From WHSW01 sp963846165 (GTDB lineage Bacteria; Actinomycetota; Thermoleophilia; Solirubrobacterales; 70-9), in the NCBI GenBank assembly GCA_963846165.1, contig CAWJUU010000008.1, forward strand, positions 62,001 to 126,000: 64,000 bases of DNA, written 5' to 3'. Shown piece after piece: positions 55,179 to 64,000 of the stretch; the stretch's first letter is position 1; every line of letters begins with the position of its first letter. The notes below the pieces were generated by a model. That model was not told the origin of the DNA. It saw only the letters and a list, made by a program, of their open reading frames with translations, and did not search any database. A program made the position numbers and the translations under genes.

Positions 55179-55589
55179 CTATTCCTGAAGCTCGGCGGCT
55201 TTGAGGGCCTCCTCGGGCGAGCTGTAGAGCTCGGTGCGGGCGATCTTTCCCCCACGAACGGTGACGATCGCCGTGGTCGCCTGCTCCACTGGCACACCGC
55301 CGCGCTTACCGAGGCCCGTGAACGTGGTGTCAACCAAGACTCGGTCACCGTCGATGCCCTGTGCTCCCTCGAGCGTGAGGCCCCACCGTGCCCAGGACTC
55401 GTCGTTTTCGGCAAGCCAGGCTTGGTATCCCCGCGCTCCCTCGGCCACCCCGCCCTCGATCCGGTGGACCAGCGGCACGAACTCGTGATCCGGGTGATAG
55501 AGCCCGTTCATCGTCTCGAAGTCCGGCTTTGGCTTTCGGCACACAGCCTCGAAGGCTCGCCGGACGATCTCCACGTTCTCCTCCGACAT
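55179..55589 (-). CDS. SnoaL-like / NTF2-fold protein
   Basis: The 136-aa protein starts MSEENVEIVRRAFEAVCRKP and ends SPEEALKAAELQE. YQAWLAENDESWARWGLTLE and GGKIARTELYSSPEE fit the fold. GATACT stands 9 nt before ATG 55589, the conserved leaderless promoter, making this the lead gene of the three. Confidence 0.87.
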   Translation of the reverse strand: MSEENVEIVRRAFEAVCRKPKPDFETMNGLYHPDHEFVPLVHRIEGGVAEGARGYQAWLAENDESWARWGLTLEGAQGIDGDRVLVDTTFTGLGKRGGVPVEQATTAIVTVRGGKIARTELYSSPEEALKAAELQE

Positions 55590-55644
55590 CGCCTACTCAG
55601 TATCGCGCGGGCGGACGGTCGGTAGGCATGGGACGATGGGTCAG

Positions 55645-55800
55645 CTAGCGCCGCTTGACCAACGTGATCTTCGTGCTCTCGGTCCCCGGGCTACCGCCGG
55701 TTGGGGTGAAGGTGACCTTTGCCTTGCCGTCGCCTTGCCCTCCTTGCGCAAATGGACGGACAACTTGTTGGGGCTTCCTCCGCCAACGAGGAACTAGTCG
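55645..55800 (-). pseudogene. 3' fragment of a secreted-protein gene
   Basis: A frame ending at a TAG (55645) reads GDGKAKVTFTPTGGSPGTES then TKITLVKRR, typical of the last beta-domain of exported actinobacterial repeat proteins. No start or signal peptide is present. It is probably a leftover of a larger gene. The rest of 55640-55860 shows no gene. Confidence 0.4.
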
Positions 55801-55868
55801 AAATGGCTCTCTGACGCCTAATCGGCGTCCCTCGACTCCCCCGGTTCACGCTCCCGAATTATCCGGGC

Positions 55869-55874
55869 GATAAT
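55869..55874 (+). promoter_or_regulatory. GATAAT -10 box of coaX (leaderless type)
   Basis: GATAAT lies 7 nt before the GTG start at 55882, a good match to the -10 consensus. Confidence 0.65.
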
Positions 55875-55881
55875 CGTCACC

Positions 55882-56646
55882 GTGCTGCTCGCGATCGACG
55901 TCGGCAATACGAACACGCACCTGGGCGCCTTCCGCGGCGACGCGCTGGCCGAGCACTGGCGCTTTCAGACACGCGCCGGCGCGACCGGCGACGAGCTCGC
56001 CGAGCGGATCGCCGGGCTGCTCGCGCTGAGCGAGATCGAACCGCGCTCGATCGAGGCGATCGTCGTCTCCTCGGTCGTCCCGCCGCTCGGCGGCGAGTAC
56101 GAGGCGATGGCGGAACGCTACTTCGACGCTCCCTTTCTCAGCGTCGGCCCCGGGATCAAGACCGGGATGCCGATCCGGATCGACAACCCCTACGAGGTCG
56201 GCGCCGACCGGCTCGTCAATGCGGTTGCCGCGTACGACCGGATCGGCGGCGCCTGCGTCGTCGTCGACTTCGGCACCGGGATCAACTTCGACGCGGTCTC
56301 GTCCGACGGCGAGTATCTCGGCGGCGCGATCGCGCCGGGGATAGAGATCTCGCTCACGGCGCTCACCGAGCGCGGCGCGCGGATCCCCCGGATCGACCTC
56401 GCCGAGCCGTCGGCCGCGATCGGCAAGTCGACCAGCGGCGCGATTCAGTCGGGCGTCATCTTCGGCTTCGCCGGCCTCATCGACGGGATCGCGCGGCGGC
56501 TCGAGCGCGAGCTCGGGGGCGACCCGGCGCTGATCGCCACCGGCGGGCTCGCGAGTGCGATCGTCCCGTTCTGCGAGACGATCGACGAGGTCGACGACAA
56601 GCTCACGCTCACCGGCCTGCGGCTGATCTGGGAGCGCAACCAGTGA
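55882..56646 (+). CDS. coaX: Type III pantothenate kinase
   Basis: The product is 254 aa. LLAIDVGNTNTHLGAF (phosphate loop), NPYEVGADRLVNAVAAYDRI, VVDFGTGINFDAVSSDGEYL and GGAIAPGIEIS are family motifs. It phosphorylates pantothenate in the first step of CoA synthesis and needs a monovalent cation. The stop overlaps the next start (GTGA). Confidence 0.96.
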   Translation: MLLAIDVGNTNTHLGAFRGDALAEHWRFQTRAGATGDELAERIAGLLALSEIEPRSIEAIVVSSVVPPLGGEYEAMAERYFDAPFLSVGPGIKTGMPIRIDNPYEVGADRLVNAVAAYDRIGGACVVVDFGTGINFDAVSSDGEYLGGAIAPGIEISLTALTERGARIPRIDLAEPSAAIGKSTSGAIQSGVIFGFAGLIDGIARRLERELGGDPALIATGGLASAIVPFCETIDEVDDKLTLTGLRLIWERNQ

Positions 56647-57629
56647 CCCGGCCGGCGCTCACTGAGCCGCTGACGATCGCGGGCATCACGCTTCCGAACC
56701 GCGTCCTGCTCGCGCCGCTCGCCGGGATCGGCAACTGGTTCGTGCGCCTTCAGGCCCGGCGATATGGCGCCGGGATGGCATTCTCGGAGATGGTCTCGAG
56801 TTTCGCGCTCGCGCACCGCAACCGGCGCACGCTCACCGAGATGCTCCGAATCCACCCCGACGAGGGCGTGGTCTCGATCCAGCTCTTCGGATATGACCCG
56901 GAGGTGATGCGGGTCGCGGCGGAGATCGCCGCCGGCGCCGGCCCGGAGATGCTCGACCTCAACATGGGCTGCCCGGTCCCGAAGGTGGTCAAGACCGGGG
57001 CGGGCGCCGCCCTGGTGCGTGATCCGGATCGCGCGCTCGCGGTCGCCAGGGCGGCGATCGAGGGCTCGAGCCTGCCGGTGACCGTGAAGCTGCGCTCAGG
57101 GCTCGATCCGGGCGACCGCTCGGGAGTCGACCTGGCGCGGCGGCTGGTCGCCGAGGCGGGCGTCGCGGCGATCACCCTCCATCCGCGGCCGGCGAGCCTG
57201 CACCACGGCGGCGAGCCCGACTACGGCCTCGTCCGCGAGCTCGTCGGCGACCTCGACGTCCCGGTGATCGTCTCCGGCGGGACGCGCACCGCCGCCGGGG
57301 CCCGCCGTGCCTTCGAGGAGTCGGGCGCCGACGCGGTGATGATCGCGCGCGGCTCGCTCGGCAACCCGTGGATCTTCAGCGAGCTCACCGGGCGCCGTGA
57401 GGCCGAGCCCGGGCGCGACGAGATCGAGGCGGAGCTGCGCTGGGTGCTCGAGCGCGCGGTCGAGCATTGGGGGCCCGAGCGGGCGGCGCGCAACCTGCGC
57501 AAGTTCTATCCCGCATACGTCGAGAGGCTCGGCTTCGAGGGCGCGGCGGCGGACCGTTTTCAGCGCACCGAGAGCATCGATCAGGTGCGGGATCTGCTTC
57601 GCGAAGCCGGCGCCGTCGCCTCGCTATAA
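56643..57629 (+). CDS. dusB: tRNA-dihydrouridine synthase
   Basis: The product is 328 aa. RVLLAPLAGIGNWFVRLQAR, DLNMGCPVPKVVKTGAGAAL with the catalytic Cys, VTVKLRSGLDPG, ITLHPRPASLHHGGEPDYGL and GADAVMIARGSLGNPWIFSE match DusB-type enzymes using FMN and NADPH. It reduces uridines in the tRNA D-loop. GTG 56643 overlaps the coaX stop. Its stop codon lies inside the greA -10 box. Confidence 0.93.
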   Translation: MTRPALTEPLTIAGITLPNRVLLAPLAGIGNWFVRLQARRYGAGMAFSEMVSSFALAHRNRRTLTEMLRIHPDEGVVSIQLFGYDPEVMRVAAEIAAGAGPEMLDLNMGCPVPKVVKTGAGAALVRDPDRALAVARAAIEGSSLPVTVKLRSGLDPGDRSGVDLARRLVAEAGVAAITLHPRPASLHHGGEPDYGLVRELVGDLDVPVIVSGGTRTAAGARRAFEESGADAVMIARGSLGNPWIFSELTGRREAEPGRDEIEAELRWVLERAVEHWGPERAARNLRKFYPAYVERLGFEGAAADRFQRTESIDQVRDLLREAGAVASL

Positions 57630-57630
57630 T
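57625..57630 (+). promoter_or_regulatory. TATAAT -10 box of greA
   Basis: An exact TATAAT overlaps the dusB stop codon. Transcription from about 57637 would give an 85-nt leader to the greA GTG at 57722. No convincing -35 is visible. Confidence 0.6.
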
Positions 57631-57721
57631 CGCCCGCTGCCCGAGCCCGCCTACGCACGCAAGCGGCGCGTTTCGGGCGTTTCCACGCAGTAGAACCAAG
57701 AGGCGAGGAAGAGGAACGGCA

Positions 57722-58201
57722 GTGGCTCGCGAAGCGCTGATCACCCCAGAAGGGCTGAAGAAGCTGAAGACGGAGATCGAGGAGCTCTCGACCGTCAAGC
57801 GGCGCGAGGTCGCCGAGCGGATCAAGGAGGCGCGCGAGTTCGGCGACATCGCCGAGAACTCCGAGTACGACGACGCCAAGAACGAGCAGGCGCTGCTGGA
57901 GTCGCGGATCGCGCAGCTCGAAGAGCGGCTGCGGCGCGCCAGCGTGGTCGACAAGCGGGCGATCGACACCGAGTCCGTCGGCGTAGGAGTGCGCGTCCAC
58001 GTCAAGGACCAGAAGTCCGGCGAGTCGCGCAAGTTCCACATCGTCGGCCCGACCGAGGCCGACCCCGCCGAGGAGAAGCTTTCCCACGAGTCACCGATCG
58101 GCAAGGCGCTGATGGGCCACAAGCGCGGCGAGGTGGTCACCGTCGACGTGCCCCGCGGACCAAAGAAGAAGCTCAAGATCACGAAGATCGAGGCGGCGTA
58201 G
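57722..58201 (+). CDS. greA: Transcription elongation factor GreA
   Basis: The product is 159 aa, the usual length. The N-terminal coiled coil (ITPEGLKKLKTEIEELSTVK with tip residues DIAENSEYDDAK) and the C-terminal FKBP-like domain (ESPIGKALMGHKRGEVVTVD) are complete. It rescues backtracked RNA polymerase by stimulating cleavage of the transcript. GTG 57722 follows a GAGGAAGAGG site. Confidence 0.96.
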   Translation: MAREALITPEGLKKLKTEIEELSTVKRREVAERIKEAREFGDIAENSEYDDAKNEQALLESRIAQLEERLRRASVVDKRAIDTESVGVGVRVHVKDQKSGESRKFHIVGPTEADPAEEKLSHESPIGKALMGHKRGEVVTVDVPRGPKKKLKITKIEAA

Positions 58202-58216
58202 CGGCCTCCGCGTGAT

Positions 58217-58385
58217 CTAGATGGCCGATGCCGAATCCCCGCGCACGCGGATGACGGCGCGGACCGTCGCTGGATCGGCACCCACGACCTCGCGGGTAGC
58301 GCTGCTACCCGCTTCGGCCGCGTGCACCGCCCAGCTCGGCCCGCGCCGCCCCCGCGCACACGCGGATCCGGAATCGACCATCTAG
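58217..58385. repeat. Near-palindromic intergenic repeat, copy 2
   Basis: The 169-bp element is bounded by CTAGATGGCCGAT (58217-58229) and ATCGACCATCTAG (58373-58385), 12 of 13 inverted. The centre is a perfect 9-bp hairpin, GCGGGTAGC-GCT-GCTACCCGC (58292-58312). It is homologous to 32970-33141, with terminal and flanking blocks conserved and the central hairpin changed on both sides. It fills the gap between greA and lysS. Its right end provides part of TAGGCT, the presumed lysS -10. Confidence 0.8.
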
Positions 58386-58396
58386 GCTCGCTCGCG

Positions 58397-59884
58397 ATGG
58401 CCGAGCCGCCCGACGGTGCCGAGGAGCGTTCCGAGCCTCACGTTCTCGCCGAGCGGCGGGAGAAGCTCGAGCGCCTGCGTGAGGCGGGGATCGACCCGTT
58501 CCCGCCCGAGTTCGAGGGCCGGGTCGAGATCGCAGCGGTTCACGCCGCCCACGACCGACTCTCCGACGGCGACGAGACCGAGGACTCCTATCGCGTCGCC
58601 GGCAGGATCGCGGCTCGGCGGGGGCACGGGAAGGCCGCCTTCATTGACGTCGTCGACGCCGGCGGGAGGATCCAGCTCCATTCGCGCGCCGACGTGCTCG
58701 GCGCCGACTCGCACGAGCTGCTCACCTCGCTCGACCTCGGCGACATCGTCGGCGTCGACGGGATCGCGTTCAAGACCCGGCGCGGCGAGCTCTCGCTGCG
58801 GGTGACCGAGTGGACGCTGCTCGCAAAGAGCTTGCGCCCCCCGCCCGACAAGTTCCACGGGCTAGAGGACACCGAGCTCCGCTATCGCCATCGCGAGCTC
58901 GACCTGATCGCCAACCCGGAGGCGCGCGAGCTGCTGCGCGGTCGCGCGGCGACGATCGCCGCCACGCGCTCCTACCTCGACTCCGAGGGCTTCGTCGAGG
59001 TCGAGACGCCGGTGCTGCAACCGCTCTATGGCGGTGCGCTCGCGCAGCCGTTCACGACCCACCACAACGCTCTCGACCGCGACCTCTATCTGCGGATCGC
59101 GACCGAGCTCTACCTGAAGCGGTTGATCGTCGGCGGGATCGAGCGCGTCTATGAGCTCGGCAAGGACTTCCGAAACGAGGGCATCTCCTTCAAGCACAAC
59201 CCCGAGTTCACGATGCTCGAGTGGTACGAGGCCTACGCCGACTACGAGGACGCCGCCGCCCGGCTCGAGGCGCTCGTTTCGGGGGTCGCCGCGAAGGTGA
59301 TCGGGACGACCACCGTCACCCGCGGCGGAGTCGAGATCGAGCTCTCGCCGCCCTGGCGCCGGGTGACCCTGCGCGATGCGATCAAGGAACGCACCGGCAT
59401 CGACGTGCTCGAGCACCCCACTCGCGAGGCCCTCGCCGACGCCCTCGGGATCGAGCCGAAGCCCGAGCACGGCTGGGGCAAGCTCGTCGACGACCTGCTC
59501 TCGAAGGAGGTCGAGCCGAACCTGACCCAGCCGACCTTCGTCTTCGACTATCCCGTGGAGATGTCCCCGTTCGCGAAGCGACACCGCTCGGTCGATGGTC
59601 TGGTCGAACGCTGGGAGGCCTACGTCGGCGGGTTCGAGATCGCGAACGCGTTCACCGAGCTCAACGACCCCGACGAGCAGCGCCGCCGCTTTGAGCTCCA
59701 GGCCGAGGAGCTGCGCCGCGGCGATGCCGAGGCGCAGCCCTTCGACGAGGACTACGTGCAGGCGCTCGAGTACGGAATGCCCCCGACCGGCGGGGTCGGG
59801 CTCGGGATCGACCGGCTGGTGATGCTGTTCACCGGGGCGAAGAGCCTGCGCGAGGTGGTGCTCTTCCCGGCGATGCGGTCGTAG
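58397..59884 (+). CDS. lysS: Lysyl-tRNA synthetase, class II
   Basis: The product is 495 aa. The N-terminal OB fold (YRVAGRIAARRGHGKAAFID) is followed by the class II core: motif 1 near FVEVETPVLQPLYGGALAQP, motif 2 VYELGKDFRNEGISFKHNPE with FTMLEWYEAYADY, and motif 3 GVGLGIDRLVMLFTG. ATG 58397 has TAGGCT 8 nt upstream (58383-58388). It charges tRNA-Lys. Confidence 0.96.
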   Translation: MAEPPDGAEERSEPHVLAERREKLERLREAGIDPFPPEFEGRVEIAAVHAAHDRLSDGDETEDSYRVAGRIAARRGHGKAAFIDVVDAGGRIQLHSRADVLGADSHELLTSLDLGDIVGVDGIAFKTRRGELSLRVTEWTLLAKSLRPPPDKFHGLEDTELRYRHRELDLIANPEARELLRGRAATIAATRSYLDSEGFVEVETPVLQPLYGGALAQPFTTHHNALDRDLYLRIATELYLKRLIVGGIERVYELGKDFRNEGISFKHNPEFTMLEWYEAYADYEDAAARLEALVSGVAAKVIGTTTVTRGGVEIELSPPWRRVTLRDAIKERTGIDVLEHPTREALADALGIEPKPEHGWGKLVDDLLSKEVEPNLTQPTFVFDYPVEMSPFAKRHRSVDGLVERWEAYVGGFEIANAFTELNDPDEQRRRFELQAEELRRGDAEAQPFDEDYVQALEYGMPPTGGVGLGIDRLVMLFTGAKSLREVVLFPAMRS

Positions 59885-59909
59885 GCCCTTCGCGGCGACG
59901 AGCGGAACG

Positions 59910-60371
59910 GTGTGTCGGCATGTACGACACTTCGTTCCCTTGGTTGCGGTCCGCTACCTGAGCTGCGTCATCGCCGGGTTGATGCTCGTCGGCTGCGGTG
60001 GTGGCGGGAGCGCGGATCCCGAGCCGACGGCCCCGTCAGCGGCCGAGGGCGAGCAATCCGCGCCTCAGCGGCCGCCGCGGATCGAGCCGGTGCGCTGCCC
60101 GCCCGGGTCCTCGAACTGCGCCGCCGCGACCGGTGCGATCTTCTACGTCGAGGCTGTCGACCCCGACGGCGACGGCGACGCGCACTTCGTACTGCTCAGT
60201 GACGAGAGCATCACCGCGCCCGGGATCTCGGCGATCGATGTCGCTCGCGAGCTGCGGCCCGACCCGCTGCCGCAGCCCGGCGACCTGCTGAGCGCCGCCG
60301 GCCCGGTCTATCGCGGCTCGTACGGACAGCGACAGATCGAGGCGACCGCGGTTCGTGTCGGCAGGCGCTGA
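59910..60371 (+). CDS. Small lipoprotein
   Basis: The product is 153 aa (or 143 from TTG 59940). The signal peptide ends in LMLVGC, a lipobox, followed by a Gly/Pro-rich tether and a domain of about 100 residues with FYVEAVDPDGDGDAHFVLLS and PQPGDLLSAAGPVYRG. The domain looks like a small OB- or beta-barrel fold; no family is assigned. Two Cys (RCPPGSSNC) may pair. Confidence 0.7.
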   Translation: MCRHVRHFVPLVAVRYLSCVIAGLMLVGCGGGGSADPEPTAPSAAEGEQSAPQRPPRIEPVRCPPGSSNCAAATGAIFYVEAVDPDGDGDAHFVLLSDESITAPGISAIDVARELRPDPLPQPGDLLSAAGPVYRGSYGQRQIEATAVRVGRR

Positions 60372-60402
60372 GCCTGCCGAGCACGTTGATACCCTGCGGC
60401 TA

Positions 60403-61923
60403 ATGCAGTGGCCCGCGGGCATGCGTGCGAGAGTGGGGGCGGCGGTTGCGATCCTGCCGGTGGTGCTCGCGGTCGGCGTGCTCGGCGGGACAACGGCGAC
60501 GGCGCGCGCGCCTGACTACCGCCTGACCGCGATCTGTGGCGACTACGTGCCCGATCCGTCGCTCTATCTGATGCGGCTGCGAAACCGAAGCGCGGCCGAC
60601 CAGCACTTCTCCTGGATTGACACGCAATCGGGGCAGTCGGGGAGCGGGACCGCGCCCGCCGGTACCGACACCTTCTTCGGCGTCCAGAATGCCGAGCGCC
60701 TCCACGTGATCATCGTCTTTATCCGCGATGTCCCCCACGTCCGCATCACCAACGCCCGTGCCTGCAGGGGCACCCTGACCGTGACCAAGGAAGTCCTGGG
60801 GGACCTCGAGCCGCCCGGGGCCAGCTACCGGGTCCACGTCGCCGGCGACTCCGGCTTCGACGCCACCGCGACGCTGACCGGAGGCGGTTCGCAGAGCTTC
60901 ACCGTGCCGGGCACGATCGCGACGCGGTCGGCGCCGATCGGTCAAACGCCGGGCGGCTACGTCTACACGATCTCCGAGCTGGACGGGCTCGGCGCCAACG
61001 TCAGTGTCACCCCTGACACCCTGACCTTCAACGCCAGGGGCACGAAGACGAGTGCCGTCGTCAACCAATTCGGAACGCTGCCGCCGATTCCGCCCGACCC
61101 GCCCGACCCGCCCGAAACCGCCGATCTGGTGCTCCGCAAGGACGTCGCTCCGGCCGACGCTCGGGTCGGTGATGTGGTCACCTACACCGTCCGAGTCGAA
61201 AACGAGGGACCTGCCACCGCCGCCGCGGTCACCGGTCGGGACATCCCGCGACGCAACCATCCCAACCAGGTGGCGGAGGTGCTCGGCATCGAGCCGGGCC
61301 AGGGGACCTGCACCACTCGGCGCCCGATCACCTGCGAGTTCGGAGACATTCCCCCGGGCGGCGCGGTGACGCTCACCGCCCGGGTGCGGCCCGGTGTCAC
61401 CGGCGTGCTGCAGAACCTGGCCGAGGTGAGCTCGCTCACTCCCGACCCCAATCTGTCGAACAATCAGGAGACTGCCGGTCTGTCGGTGTCGCCCGGCCCG
61501 GCCAAGCTGCGGCTGTCCAAGAGCGCGGAGCGAGACGAGGTCGCCGCGGGCGAGACAGTCCCCTTCTCGCTCACCGTCGAATCTCGCGGACCCGAGACGG
61601 CCGTCGGTGTCGAGGTCTGCGATCGGCTGCCCGAGGTGCTGCGGGTGAAGCGGGCCAAGCGCGCGGCGGTCGCCGACAGCGGTGGGCGGGCGTGCTGGAC
61701 CGTGCGTTCCCTCGCCAAGGGCGAGGCCAAGACCTTCAGGCTGCGCGCGCGCGCCCGCGGAAGTATCACCTCGGCGTCCGGCGAGATCGTCAACACCGCC
61801 ACCGCCACGGCCGAGAACGCAGCTCGGCGCCGTGCGCGGGCGGGGCTCACCGCGCTCGGCGCCACGGGCACCGAGGCCGCAGCGCCGCCGCCGAGCTGCC
61901 GCGCCGTCCTCGCCCGCTGCTGA
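60403..61923 (+). CDS. Secreted DUF11-repeat surface protein
   Basis: The product is 506 aa. A signal peptide (about 1-36) precedes an N-terminal beta-domain (YRLTAICGDYVPDPSLYLMR). A Cna-B/prealbumin-like domain follows (GTLTVTKEVLGDLEPPGASY). Then a PPDPPDPPE linker leads to two DUF11 domains, ADLVLRKDVAPADARVGDVV and AKLRLSKSAERDEVAAGETV, with NLSNNQETA motifs. No clear membrane or sortase anchor is seen at the C-terminus. TACCCT (60390-60395) stands 7 nt before ATG 60403. Confidence 0.85.
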   Translation: MQWPAGMRARVGAAVAILPVVLAVGVLGGTTATARAPDYRLTAICGDYVPDPSLYLMRLRNRSAADQHFSWIDTQSGQSGSGTAPAGTDTFFGVQNAERLHVIIVFIRDVPHVRITNARACRGTLTVTKEVLGDLEPPGASYRVHVAGDSGFDATATLTGGGSQSFTVPGTIATRSAPIGQTPGGYVYTISELDGLGANVSVTPDTLTFNARGTKTSAVVNQFGTLPPIPPDPPDPPETADLVLRKDVAPADARVGDVVTYTVRVENEGPATAAAVTGRDIPRRNHPNQVAEVLGIEPGQGTCTTRRPITCEFGDIPPGGAVTLTARVRPGVTGVLQNLAEVSSLTPDPNLSNNQETAGLSVSPGPAKLRLSKSAERDEVAAGETVPFSLTVESRGPETAVGVEVCDRLPEVLRVKRAKRAAVADSGGRACWTVRSLAKGEAKTFRLRARARGSITSASGEIVNTATATAENAARRRARAGLTALGATGTEAAAPPPSCRAVLARC

Positions 61924-62025
61924 CCGATTCGCGTCGGAGTGCCTATTCGCCGCGGGAATGCCGCAACTTGCGCGCAGGCATAGGTTTGTGCCTCCGAGGC
62001 CGCCGGAGCCGTGAATGGCCCCCGA

Positions 62026-62031
62026 TATACT
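62026..62031 (+). promoter_or_regulatory. TATACT -10 box upstream of clpC
   Basis: TATACT in the 244-bp gap before clpC would give a transcript with a leader of about 130 nt. The gap (61924-62167) contains no other recognised gene. Confidence 0.5.
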
Positions 62032-62167
62032 GGCCTCTCCCCGTAATCGACAACCGGAGGTTCTAATCCGACTGCAGGTCGCAGCCGAATAAGTGGTTAG
62101 AGCTTCCGGCGCTGTCGCGTCCCCCGGCGCGTCTAGAACTTAGGACACAGCAAGCAAGGCAGAAGAG

Positions 62168-64000
<1,833 letters not shown>

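Overview
The window is a GC-rich chromosomal segment, most consistent with an actinobacterium of the class Thermoleophilia (Solirubrobacter-like). The basis is the base composition, frequent GTG/TTG starts, a housekeeping block in the order tilS-hpt-ftsH-folP-folB-folK-coaX-dusB-greA-lysS-clpC, and a paralogous SnoaL-like family with MSQENVE starts and ALEAAGLSE ends. This taxonomic call is inference from content; no rRNA or tRNA gene was seen. Many genes have a TANNNT-type -10 box only 6-10 nt upstream of the start codon, which suggests widespread leaderless transcription.

Layout. 1-8.4 kb: a zinc-ribbon/cyclase/AAA/TPR signalling protein, an ArsA-type ATPase with a small CxxC partner, a lipoprotein, and two neighbouring CaCA-family cation exchangers. 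8.69-19.24 kb: a 10.5-kb integrative element inserted inside bcp (thiol peroxidase). The two halves of bcp lie at opposite ends and rejoin in frame at an 8-bp core, GCGTGTCG. The element carries a large serine integrase, a DUF3987/YfjI-like replication protein, small ATGA-coupled genes, a ribbon-helix-helix protein, a terminase-small-subunit-like HTH protein, and a central block of SnoaL/ester cyclase/GYD/DUF2510 genes. At least 11 single-base frameshifts interrupt its genes.

19.4-44.4 kb: metabolism and signalling. This covers an acetyltransferase, a cupin, an acyl-CoA dehydrogenase behind a palindromic operator, a PadR regulator, a kinase/FHA pair, an RTX-type secreted protein, a flavin oxidase, a hydroxyacyl-CoA dehydrogenase/enoyl-CoA hydratase fusion, a sirtuin with a 7-bp coding repeat, a GST, a three-domain cell-wall hydrolase, a divergent nucleoside phosphorylase/coiled-coil pair, an SDR-acyltransferase-SCP2 lipid block, and a MerR-cyclase fusion. 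44.6-51.7 kb: tilS, hpt, ftsH, a frameshifted helix-hairpin-helix-like protein, a repeat surface protein and folP-folB-folK. 51.8-55.8 kb: a second accessory island with a GST, two frameshifted small genes, a methyltransferase, three tandem SnoaL paralogues and gene remnants. 55.9-64 kb: coaX, dusB, greA, lysS, two secreted proteins and clpC, which runs off the end and has one apparent frameshift.

The most novel-looking observations are the bcp-splitting, satellite-like element and a pair of ~170-bp near-palindromic intergenic repeats (32970-33141 and 58217-58385). The repeats have 13-bp terminal inverted repeats, and their central hairpins differ in sequence but both remain perfectly paired.
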